Source: UBA1127 sp034422455
Lineage (GTDB): Bacteria > Chloroflexota > Dehalococcoidia > Lucifugimonadales > UBA1127
Assembly: GCA_034422455.1 (NCBI GenBank)
Contig: DAOUJQ010000019.1
Span: 1 to 21,266 of the forward strand
Direction: 5' to 3'
Length of the DNA stretch: 21,266 bases
A program made the translations under genes and the position numbers. The notes under the pieces are model-generated. The model saw only the letters and a list, made by a program, of their open reading frames with translations, ran no database searches and was not told where the DNA came from. Positions 15,171 to 21,266 of this stretch are shown one piece after another (position 1 is the stretch's first letter; each line of letters opens with the position of its first letter).

Positions 15171-16373
15171 ATGTCTCGGACACGCTTACTCATCGCCATT
15201 GCCGGAGTCGCTGCCGTGCTGATCGCTGCCGGCTTCGTTTTTGCCTTCGTCTTCCGGGAGCTCGACCGGACAAACACGAGTCTTCAGGCGGCGGAGGCGG
15301 CCCTGCAGGACACCACCGCCATCCTTCAGGAGACGCGCGCGGCCCTCTCCGAGTCCAACACGGTGCGCATTGCGCTCGTCGCCGAGAGCAACCGGTTGGA
15401 GCAAGAGATGGACGGACTTCAGCGGGCCAACTCGGGCCTCACGGCGGACAGGGACGCGCTCATCGGGTACCTCAACGACGCGCTGGAGCAGGGCGCCGCG
15501 CTCACGGACGAACTGACGGCAGCAGGAGTTGCCTACGGAGACCTGCAAGGGAAGCTCACCGAGTCAGAGGCGCAGGTCAGGACGTTGACGGGAGACAAGG
15601 CGGACCTTGACGTGCGGCTTGCTCAAATGACGCACAGGTACGAGGTGCGAGACTCCGAATATGCTTCGCTGCAATCCGATCACCGAGACCTGCTGCGGCT
15701 GGCCGGCACTGCGGAGGAGTTGGAGACACAGGTCGGCGACCTGCAGGACGAGATTGCCGGGTTGGAAGAGCGCCGCCAGCCGCTTTTGCTGGCCATGCAG
15801 GGGGAATGGGTCCAAGGGTTCCTCTGCACGGGAAGCATGGAGCCCAAGCTGACCTGCCTGGATGCGGCCAGGTGGACACGACCCGTTTCCCAGGACGAAA
15901 TCGTCACCGGCACTGTCATCATCTTCGACAACCGGGCCTGCTGGGCCGGCGCGGGCGGCGGCAGGTCGGCGCACAGAGTCGTGGACATCAAGGTCGTTGA
16001 CGGCGTCCACCACTACTGGCCGAAGGGCGACGCCCTCCCCCGTGCGGACGGGTGCTGGGTGCCCTACACGGCCGTGCAGGGCTACATCATCGAGCTGCAA
16101 AAGGATGCGGTGCCGGAAAACGCAGAGTTGCGCGACAACGTGAACGCGGCGCGGGCCGCCTACGACTCGGCGTGGGATGCGTATGTCGACGTCATCGAGG
16201 AATACTGCGGGCACCGGGAACCGCAGCGTTGCAGCGTCGACGTGGCCAACGCTTTGGGCCGGCAGGCGCAATCGCTGTGGAAGGTTGTCGAAGAGGCATC
16301 GGAATACTACGTCTGTTGGTACGCAAACGCTGCGGACTCCCGGTACCCGGGCCACATTCCGTATACGTGTTGA
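15171..16373 (+). CDS. Membrane-anchored coiled-coil protein with C-terminal S26 (signal-peptidase-like) domain
   Basis: A 400-residue protein. MSRTR then a hydrophobic helix (about 6-28) gives an N-in anchor. Residues 30-205 are heptad-like, Glu/Gln/Ala/Leu-rich coiled coil. Residues 212-310 match the peptidase S26B/Sec11 pattern: C-T-GSMEP (S222, catalytic Ser), SAHRVV (H268, the general base; bacterial SPase I would have Lys), WPKGD (K285-D287) and D293. A C-terminal tail (311-400) is unlike SPase. All eight cysteines (219, 229, 257, 295, 346, 354, 382, 400) lie in the extracytoplasmic part, suggesting disulfides. The start at 15171 has GAGAGAGG upstream; the in-frame extension to 15120 lacks one. 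It is probably a surface-displayed protease or processing enzyme on a stalk. The substrate is unknown. Activity is inferred, not shown. Confidence 0.68.
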   Translation: MSRTRLLIAIAGVAAVLIAAGFVFAFVFRELDRTNTSLQAAEAALQDTTAILQETRAALSESNTVRIALVAESNRLEQEMDGLQRANSGLTADRDALIGYLNDALEQGAALTDELTAAGVAYGDLQGKLTESEAQVRTLTGDKADLDVRLAQMTHRYEVRDSEYASLQSDHRDLLRLAGTAEELETQVGDLQDEIAGLEERRQPLLLAMQGEWVQGFLCTGSMEPKLTCLDAARWTRPVSQDEIVTGTVIIFDNRACWAGAGGGRSAHRVVDIKVVDGVHHYWPKGDALPRADGCWVPYTAVQGYIIELQKDAVPENAELRDNVNAARAAYDSAWDAYVDVIEEYCGHREPQRCSVDVANALGRQAQSLWKVVEEASEYYVCWYANAADSRYPGHIPYTC

Positions 16374-16397
16374 TGAGGCGGCGGACGTTGGGCACGG

Positions 16398-17345
16398 CTA
16401 GAGCCTGGACATCACCTCACCGGCGAACCGCTCCATGGCCGCCAGGGTCTCGTCGAGCGTGGCGCGCTCGAAACGGAACGTCATGTCGTCGACGCCGACG
16501 GCCCCGAACGCGCGAATGTCGTCCGCGACCTGCTCTCCGTCGCCCGTGAAGGGCCGTCGGCTGCCATCCGGCAGTTGCGCTGCCTCGCCGAGGCTGAACG
16601 CGCCCCCGCTGTAGGCCACCCCTACGTCCGACGGTCCGCGACCCGCCTCCCCGGCGTATTGGCGCACCCGCTCCATGGACTGCGCGAGCTGCTCCGGCGT
16701 GCGCACGGGGTACGCCGGGTTGCTGCCGATGGGGAACCACCTGTCGGCGAGCCGTCCCGCGCGGCGGAGGGCCGCGGGGCTCTCGCCGCCGGTCCAGATG
16801 GGCGGGTGCGGCTTCTGCACGGGCTTGGGCTCAAAGTGGAGGTTGGAGAAGCTGCAGAACTCGCCGTGGAAGGTGGGTTCATCGCTGGTCCAGAGCTCCT
16901 TGAAGGCGCGGATGTACTCGCTCGTCACAGCGCCGCGCCGGTCGAAGTCGGGCGCCTCGATGGCCTCGAACTCCTCGCGCAGCCAGCCCGCTCCGCAGCC
17001 GACGATGAGCCGCCCGCCGGAGAGCACGTCGACGGTCGCGAGCACCTTGGCCGTCAGCACGGGCGGCCGGTGGGGCACCACCATAACCGCCGTCAGCAGC
17101 CGGAGCCTGGTGGTGACCGCTGCCAGGTAGGCGTGGAGCGTCAACTGCTCCATGCACTCGGCGCCGCCGGCGAAGGAACCGTCGGCGCTGTACGGATACG
17201 TCGAGTTGGCGGTGCGCGGCATGACGACGTGGTCGCTGACGGACACGATGCCGAAGCCAAGGGCTTCCCCGTGCGCGACCAGCCTGGCCAGCGCTTCCGG
17301 CGTCGCCTGCGGGCCGCGCGTCGGCGCGCTGAATCCGAAGTTCAT
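16398..17345 (-). CDS. LLM-class F420-dependent oxidoreductase
   Basis: A 315-residue TIM-barrel flavin/F420 enzyme. Signatures are SVSDHVVMPR (35-44), the GAGWLREEF segment (118-126) preceded by LSGGRLIVGC (108-117), and PPIWTGGESPAALRRAG (181-197). This pattern is typical of the F420-binding TIGR03619-like LLM group, which includes many SAR202/actinobacterial paralogues. The substrate is unknown. The start ATG has GGAGG six bases upstream. It begins 12 bases after the stop of the GrdB-like selenoprotein gene, so the two form an operon and may act in the same pathway. It is distantly related to the LLM protein at 2180-3112. Confidence 0.9.
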   Translation of the reverse strand: MNFGFSAPTRGPQATPEALARLVAHGEALGFGIVSVSDHVVMPRTANSTYPYSADGSFAGGAECMEQLTLHAYLAAVTTRLRLLTAVMVVPHRPPVLTAKVLATVDVLSGGRLIVGCGAGWLREEFEAIEAPDFDRRGAVTSEYIRAFKELWTSDEPTFHGEFCSFSNLHFEPKPVQKPHPPIWTGGESPAALRRAGRLADRWFPIGSNPAYPVRTPEQLAQSMERVRQYAGEAGRGPSDVGVAYSGGAFSLGEAAQLPDGSRRPFTGDGEQVADDIRAFGAVGVDDMTFRFERATLDETLAAMERFAGEVMSRL

Positions 17346-17357
17346 GGGCGGCCTCCG

Positions 17358-18335
17358 CTACCCGCCCGCTACCTGCGCAGCGCGACCGCGGCGGATGGCG
17401 GCGTAGTCCTCGCGGCGCCAGCGGTAGGGCAGGTGGACGACGGAGCCCGGTTCGGTGGCCGTCTCCAGGATGCGGAGGGCGTCCTCCAGCAGCACCCGGC
17501 TCTGGTCGGCGTTGCCCGGCTCGCCCATCGGCCGTCCGAAGGGGAAGCGGACGTGCGCCACGCGGGGCGGCTGCATCTTCTCGGCGAGGCCGGTGTTCAT
17601 CATCACCAGCACCGTCGAGATGCCCTCGGCCTCCAGGGCGCGTGCTATCAGTCCACTGGACCGATTGCAGATCGGTCAGGTTGCGGTGATGACTGCCGCG
17701 TCCACGCCGTCGTTCTTGAGCAGCCGGGCCACCTCCGGCGCGGTCTCCGAGGCCAGCAGGTCCGGCTTCTGGATGAAGCCCATGAACGAGTAGTAGGTGT
17801 CGTTGAGGCTGCCGATGAGCCCCTCGGCGTGCATCTCCGCGGCACGGTCGATGGGGAAGACGCAGTTGCGGTCCGCGCGGGGGCCGGAGAGGTCGTAGTG
17901 GATGTGGGCGACGTCCATCTCCTCGGCGGCTGCGATGCGCGGGATGGCGCGGTACGACCAGTCGCCGAGGTTCTCCGGGCCGTCGGTCTCGTACGGCTCT
18001 TGCGTCTTGAGGTAGAAGCCGCCGGTGGTGACGAGGGCGAGCCTGGCCTCCCGGATGGGCTTTGCCAGCGGCGTCCACGGCGTCTCGTCGAGCTCGATGG
18101 GTGACTGAGCCCGGCTGTAGACAATGGCCATGCCCTTCTCTTCCCACGCCTCCAGGTAGTCGTAGAGCGCCTCGGCGTTCCCCGCCTCGCGGGCCAGCAC
18201 GGCCTGGTTGAAGAGGCCCTTGAGGAACTCTGCCTGCTCCTCCTGCGACATGAGCTGCCCAATGTAGCGGACGCGGTTGAACCCGGCGTCGCGGGTGACG
18301 GCAAGCACGTCCTTCAACAGTTCTTCGGTGTCCAC
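17358..18335 (-). CDS. GrdB/PrdB-like reductase, selenoprotein with in-frame UGA (Sec220)
   Basis: A 325-residue protein read through an in-frame UGA at 17678-17676. It belongs to the glycine/sarcosine/betaine reductase selenoprotein B (GrdB) family: H-I-H-YDLS (144-150), CVFPIDR (158-164) and SFMGF (183-187) are family features. Codon 220 is UGA within T-U-P-I-C, a U-x-x-C redox pair (Sec220/Cys223), and the frame then runs on through NRSSGLIARALEAEGIST (residues 224-241) to a stop at 17358-17360. Conventional callers would end the protein at residue 219 and start a separate 84-residue protein. The downstream sequence keeps the same family, codon style and frame, so this is not a pseudogene. 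Start: ATG at 18335 in a purine-rich leader (CAGGAGGGCTG). Function: probable thiol/selenol-dependent reductive cleavage; substrate unknown. It heads the operon with the LLM gene. Confidence 0.85.
17647..17678 (-). promoter_or_regulatory. Candidate bacterial SECIS element at the Sec220 UGA
   Basis: On the minus strand, counting from the base after UGA, ATCGGTCC (+11 to +18) pairs with GGACTGAT (+22 to +29), giving eight pairs including one G-U, with an AGU loop at +19 to +21. The loop position and its G-U match the known bacterial SECIS pattern that SelB reads. A second, mutually exclusive 7-bp hairpin GACCGAT/ATCGGTC begins inside the UGA. Confidence 0.7.
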
Positions 18336-18461
18336 ACAGCCCTCCTGCAGCCTGCTGGGTTTCGGACAATCCTAGTCGCTGGCTGGCGGAGGCGCAATGG
18401 ACGCTCCGGCGCTCGTCTGCTACCCTCCGCGCCAACCGAATTCGCATACGGAGGACGTGCC

Positions 18462-18770
18462 ATGACGCAGCAACCACCGGTTGGCTTTCAGCAGCTTTAC
18501 GAGGAGAACGCGCCCGACCTGGCGGCGATGATCGGCGGCGCCCGGGCGAGCATCACGGAGGACGGCGCGCTGCCGGCCCGCATCAAGACGCTCATGATGA
18601 TGATCTGCGACGCCTTGCTGAACCACGAGACGGGCGTCACCAACCTCGCCAACCGCGCGCGGGGACTGGGCGCGTCGGAGGAGGAGGTCGCCGAGGCGCT
18701 GGGCGTCGCCTACCTGATGGGCGGCCTCCCGGCGGCAGTCGCGGGCGCGAACGCGTACCGGAACGTGTAG
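18462..18770 (+). CDS. Carboxymuconolactone-decarboxylase/AhpD-family protein lacking the catalytic cysteines
   Basis: A 102-residue protein with the all-helical CMD/AhpD-like core: RIKTLMMM (40-47), then RARGLGASEEEVAEAL (65-80). In AhpD-type proteins the helix between carries C-x-x-C and a histidine. Aligning from K42 to G70 without gaps, those positions here are H55, G58 and L62, so the disulfide/peroxidase pair and its histidine are absent. The only cysteine is C49. It is therefore unlikely to be a thiol peroxidase; a lactone decarboxylase-like or oligomeric carrier role is possible. GGAGG precedes the ATG. It is divergent from the GrdB-like operon, 126 bases away, and may share its regulation. 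Confidence 0.8.
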   Translation: MTQQPPVGFQQLYEENAPDLAAMIGGARASITEDGALPARIKTLMMMICDALLNHETGVTNLANRARGLGASEEEVAEALGVAYLMGGLPAAVAGANAYRNV

Positions 18771-18923
18771 CGGTAGGGGGAAGCGGAGGCAGAGGATGCC
18801 GTCCACGCTCAGCTATCCGAAACGAGTGCCAATGTCCTCCGGTTCTATATCGTCCCACAGAACGTCGGCACGGTTTGCGCCGATGGATGGTCGCGACATT
18901 AGACTAACGGGTCCTCAATCTAG

Positions 18924-19079
18924 TTACCGCAAAATGAACGCCACTGCGGTTGCTATGGAAGCACCAAGAGTAACGGCGCCGGCCATAACGCCAAGCATCC
19001 ACTTGGTGAGTTTCGTCTCCATCTGTGCGAGGTCAGCCTTTGTTGCAAACACATCGGTCATGGCCACCCGCATGGTCAT
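18924..19079 (-). CDS. Small coiled-coil plus single TM protein
   Basis: A 51-residue protein. An amphipathic, coiled-coil-prone stretch (TKADLAQMETKLTK, about 14-27) leads into one C-terminal transmembrane helix (about 28-50). The layout resembles short DUF1640-like proteins often found near mobile or phage genes. The ATG at 19079 with AAGGAG eight bases upstream is preferred over the open extension to 19112. It lies 36 bases downstream of the zinc-ribbon gene on the same strand, a probable operon. No function can be given. Confidence 0.6.
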   Translation of the reverse strand: MTMRVAMTDVFATKADLAQMETKLTKWMLGVMAGAVTLGASIATAVAFILR

Positions 19080-19115
19080 GTCCTGGTCTCCTTGATGGAG
19101 TGGACTTTGCATATT

Positions 19116-19400
19116 CTATTTTTCCTCGATGATGTGGAAAACGTCTGCCACACCAAGGCTGAAGATGTTGAATAGCATCATATACCCACACGTCTGACAG
19201 AGCACCACGACTGCGGGGAACTGCCTGTCCGCCTGCAACATGGGTATGTTGGATGCAGGGATGGCCGTCACCAAGTTCTGGACAACCATGTTCTTCGCGC
19301 GACAAGCCGGACATGCCCCGACACTTGCTTTATCATTGAGCCGCTTGGTCACTGCGTCTCTCTGTTCTTGGGTTATGCCGACCGCGCTCTGCAATTCCAT
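19116..19400 (-). CDS. Zinc-ribbon protein, hypothetical
   Basis: A 94-residue protein with two C-x-x-C pairs, C30-PA-C33 and C68-QT-C71, that should hold one zinc as a zinc ribbon. After the second pair comes GYMMLFNIFSLGV, a hydrophobic C-terminal stretch found in a widespread family of small double-CxxC proteins often linked to phage or integrative elements. The start ATG has GAGG about six bases upstream. It is co-directional with the small coiled-coil/TM gene. Both have clearly lower GC than their neighbours, which suggests acquisition. The function is unknown. Confidence 0.7.
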   Translation of the reverse strand: MELQSAVGITQEQRDAVTKRLNDKASVGACPACRAKNMVVQNLVTAIPASNIPMLQADRQFPAVVVLCQTCGYMMLFNIFSLGVADVFHIIEEK

Positions 19401-19463
19401 CTCTTACCTCATATCTCCACTGTTCGGGTGCCTGTCCATACACGGGCATTCATCCGGTAAGTC

Positions 19464-19491
19464 GGTATACTATACATCATTGCGCATTCAA
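19464..19491 (-). promoter_or_regulatory. Candidate promoter of the zinc-ribbon operon
   Basis: On the minus strand, TTGAAT (19491-19486), 16 bases, then TATACC (19469-19464), about 64 bases before the ATG at 19400. The rest of the 250-base gap (19401-19650) shows no gene. Confidence 0.35.
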
Positions 19492-19650
19492 GTTGGAAAG
19501 GGTACTCGCCGCGCTCCCATCACTCGGATATAGGGGTGTTAACGATACAGTCGTGCTGGGAAGTTCTCCATCCCCTTATGGAAGTCCACGGCTCCCTCGC
19601 ATTTGCTTGCTCGCGACGGCGACCTGCCGAATAGCAGCTAGGGCTAACCC

Positions 19651-20073
19651 CTACCCCAGCGTCCCGTAAACGTGCTCCGGCCGAACGATGACGATGACCC
19701 GCCGGTCCTCCACCATCACGCGGTCGTACTCGTCCCAGTCCGGGTGCTCCTTGCCGGCGGCCGCGCGGAAGACATCGCGGAAGGCGACGCGCAACGCCTC
19801 CGCGTCCGTGTTGTCGCTCGACAGCACCTCGGCGTTGCCCTCCAGCACCAGGAACGGCCGCCACTGGTCGTGCGACACCAGCAGCGTGCAGCGTGGGTCG
19901 CGCGTGAGGTTGACGTGCTTGGCGCGGTTGGCCGTCGTCGTGAACGCGGCTGCGCCGTCGTACGGCCCGGCGGTGACGATGCTCAGTTGCGCGGCGCCGT
20001 TGCGCCGGAACGTCGATAAGACTGCGTTGTGGTTCGTCGCAAGAAAGTCCGTCTGCTTCGCGGAAAGCTCCAT
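19651..20073 (-). CDS. PPOX-class flavin/F420-dependent protein (pyridoxamine 5'-phosphate oxidase-like fold)
   Basis: A 140-residue split-barrel protein. ATNHNAVLSTFRRNGAAQLSIV (12-33) forms the first strands. AKHVNLTRDPRC (51-62) is the family signature that contacts the flavin/F420 phosphate. DEYDRVMVEDRRVIVIVRPEHVYG (114-137) closes the barrel. This pattern fits F420-dependent TIGR03618-type members better than true PNPOx. The ATG at 20073 has GGGAG five to six bases upstream, so I reject the extension to 20181. It is divergent from the NHL-repeat gene, 106 bases apart. Together with the two LLM proteins it suggests that F420 chemistry is used here, which is inference. Confidence 0.85.
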   Translation of the reverse strand: MELSAKQTDFLATNHNAVLSTFRRNGAAQLSIVTAGPYDGAAAFTTTANRAKHVNLTRDPRCTLLVSHDQWRPFLVLEGNAEVLSSDNTDAEALRVAFRDVFRAAAGKEHPDWDEYDRVMVEDRRVIVIVRPEHVYGTLG

Positions 20074-20179
20074 GGTTCTCCCTTCGTTGACACGCCTCCA
20101 GCTTGGCGCATAGCATAGCGCAACTCCATGGGGACGCGCCCTCGGCGTGTGCCTGTGACTACGCCGAAAGGGGTGGACC

Positions 20180-21136
20180 ATGGCTGAGGTGTTTGGCGAA
20201 AACGGATTCTTCTACGAGTACGTCGACGGCTGGGGGCAGCTGCCGGACGGCATGACCTACCTCGAGTGCCCCGGCGTCGCGGTGAACTCCAAGGACGTGG
20301 TGTACGTGCTGACGCGCGGCGAGCACCCCGTCATCGTCTTCGACAAGGACGGGAACTTCCAGTTCACCTTCGGCGAGGGGCTGTTCAGCAAGGACCGCAC
20401 CCACGGGCTGTACTGCGCCTATGACGACTCGCTGCTCATCGCCGACGACGGCATCCACACCATCCAGAAGTTCTCTGCCGACGGCACCAAGCTGATGGAG
20501 ATCGGCGAGCGCGACCACCCGGCGCCCAAGTGGAGCGGCCAGCCGTTCAACCGGCCCACGTCCGCCGCCATCCGGCCCAGCAACGGCGACATCTACGTCT
20601 CCGACGGCTACGGCAACGCCCGCATCCACGTCTACACGGGCGACGGCCAGTACAAGTTCTCGTGGGGCAGCTCCGGCATCGACGCGGGGCAGTTCATCCG
20701 CCCCCACAACATCGCCATCGACGACAACGACCGCGTCTACGTCGTCGACCGCGAGCCGCACCGCGTCCAGATATTCGACGTAGAGGGCAACTTCATCACG
20801 ATGTGGAACAACATCCACCGCCCTGACTCGATGATGCTGTGGCAGGACCACATCTACATCGGCGAGCTGAACGGCATCGGCGGCGTGGACGACGCGCCGG
20901 GCCTCGGCCACCGCGTCGGCATCTACGACCTGGACGGCAAACTGGTGTGCCGCTTCGGCAGCCCGGACGAGGGCTCGGGCCCCGGCGAGTTCATCGCGCC
21001 CCACGGCATCAGCGTCGACTCCGAGGGCAGCGTGTACGTCGCGGAGGTCAGCTACACCATCCGCGGCAGCAAGATGGATCCGCCGCAGGAGCTCCGCAGC
21101 ATCAGCAAGTACCGTCGGCTGTGGGACCGGGCGTAG
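20180..21136 (+). CDS. NHL-repeat six-bladed beta-propeller protein (peptidylglycine amidating-lyase-like)
   Basis: A 318-residue propeller without a signal peptide. Six repeats lie at about 28-66, 74-110, 122-163, 170-209, 213-261 and 269-315, each with a D.D..VYV(V/S)D-type strand and F...G motif (for example IAIDDNDRVYVVDREPHRVQIFD, 178-200). H49, H76, H176, H194 and H275 sit at the tops of blades. The arrangement resembles peptidyl-alpha-hydroxyglycine alpha-amidating lyase-like NHL proteins, which are abundant in SAR202-type genomes and rarely true amidating enzymes. Start ATG follows AAAGGGG. Its TAG overlaps the GTG of the next gene by one base, so the two are translationally coupled. 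Confidence 0.85.
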   Translation: MAEVFGENGFFYEYVDGWGQLPDGMTYLECPGVAVNSKDVVYVLTRGEHPVIVFDKDGNFQFTFGEGLFSKDRTHGLYCAYDDSLLIADDGIHTIQKFSADGTKLMEIGERDHPAPKWSGQPFNRPTSAAIRPSNGDIYVSDGYGNARIHVYTGDGQYKFSWGSSGIDAGQFIRPHNIAIDDNDRVYVVDREPHRVQIFDVEGNFITMWNNIHRPDSMMLWQDHIYIGELNGIGGVDDAPGLGHRVGIYDLDGKLVCRFGSPDEGSGPGEFIAPHGISVDSEGSVYVAEVSYTIRGSKMDPPQELRSISKYRRLWDRA

Positions 21137-21266
21137 TGGCACAACAAGACGAAAACGTTGGTCCCTCGCAGGAGGAGAGACAACTTCAAAATCTAATCCT
21201 TGACTCCCAACTAGAACTGCTAGAGGACATGCTCGCTGAGTTCAACCTCTTTCGTGTGCTTGACAT
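21136..21266 (+). CDS. Partial gene, probable PD-(D/E)XK nuclease-family protein, cut by window end
   Basis: Only the first 43 codons are present, starting at GTG 21136, which overlaps the preceding TAG (TAGTG). The sequence around residues 28-43 (LLEDMLAEFNLFRVLD) resembles the amino-terminal helix of PDDEXK_4-type nuclease proteins, which often read LxxLLxEFNxF and continue to a histidine-serine motif. GC content and codon use are AT-richer than in the NHL gene, so this may begin another acquired module. The catalytic part lies outside the window, so the assignment is tentative. An in-frame ATG at residue 32 is a possible alternative start but would cut off this helix. Confidence 0.5.
   Translation, partial: MAQQDENVGPSQEERQLQNLILDSQLELLEDMLAEFNLFRVLD

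Noticed and set aside
17676..18335. Independent 219-residue protein ending at the UGA, plus a separate 84-residue protein at 17358-17612
   Set aside because: Frame, family features and SECIS-like hairpin show one selenoprotein; the proposed second start (GTG 17612) is internal and has no family-like N-terminus.
17358..18335. Pseudogene with a nonsense mutation
   Set aside because: A U-x-x-C motif at the exact family redox position plus a matching hairpin is unlikely for a random nonsense change, and the rest of the frame is undamaged.
1..21266. tRNA, rRNA, CRISPR array or complete insertion sequence
   Set aside because: Scanned by eye; no cloverleaf, no direct-repeat array with spacers, and no transposase frame found. 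A covariance-model search would be needed to be sure for small RNAs.

Overview
The window is high-GC DNA (lower GC in a few islands) packed with single-domain redox enzymes: two luciferase-like flavin/F420 oxidoreductases, a PPOX-class flavin/F420 protein, two tandem extended-SDR epimerases, a classical SDR, a zinc alcohol dehydrogenase, a tandem DUF427 protein, an NHL-propeller protein and a GrdB-like reductase. This mix, the delta-60/EF-hand surface protein and the many REP-like hairpins between genes suggest a Chloroflexota bacterium of the SAR202/Dehalococcoidia type. That assignment is inference from gene content; there is no rRNA or tRNA in the window to confirm it.

Layout. 66-1928 (+) is a secreted delta-60 repeat protein. 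2180-8642 is read leftward: an LLM oxidoreductase, a small membrane protein, two paralogous NAD-dependent epimerases separated by a repeat-rich spacer, a stand-alone secretion/pilus-type ATPase core, and a zinc alcohol dehydrogenase. 8799-9596 (+) is the tandem DUF427 protein, divergent from the dehydrogenase. 9766-10502 (+) is a VapBC-type toxin-antitoxin pair whose 3' end overlaps the convergent SDR-rluB operon (10483-12022, -). 12309-16373 (+) holds a two-helix membrane protein, aroA (EPSP synthase), a lone Mrr-like (COG4127-type) nuclease of lower GC, and an unusual coiled-coil/S26 peptidase fusion. 16398-18335 (-) is a two-gene operon: a GrdB-like protein followed by an LLM oxidoreductase. 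18462-18770 (+) is a cysteine-less carboxymuconolactone-decarboxylase-family protein. 18924-20073 (-) has a small coiled-coil/TM protein, a zinc-ribbon protein and a PPOX protein. 20180-21136 (+) is an NHL-repeat protein, translationally coupled to a truncated gene at the window edge that looks like a PD-(D/E)XK nuclease.

The main result is at 17358-18335. A conventional gene caller would split it at 17676-17678, but the reading frame continues through an in-frame UGA with family-consistent sequence on both sides. The UGA sits in a U-x-x-C redox motif and is followed, at the distance expected of a bacterial SECIS, by an 8-bp hairpin with an AGU loop. I therefore annotate one 325-residue selenoprotein. 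It also implies that the organism has the selenocysteine machinery (selA, selB, selC, selD), none of which is in this window.

The LLM, PPOX, GrdB-like, SDR and ADH genes together look like a redox/catabolic accessory region for small organic molecules. Their substrates cannot be read from the sequence.
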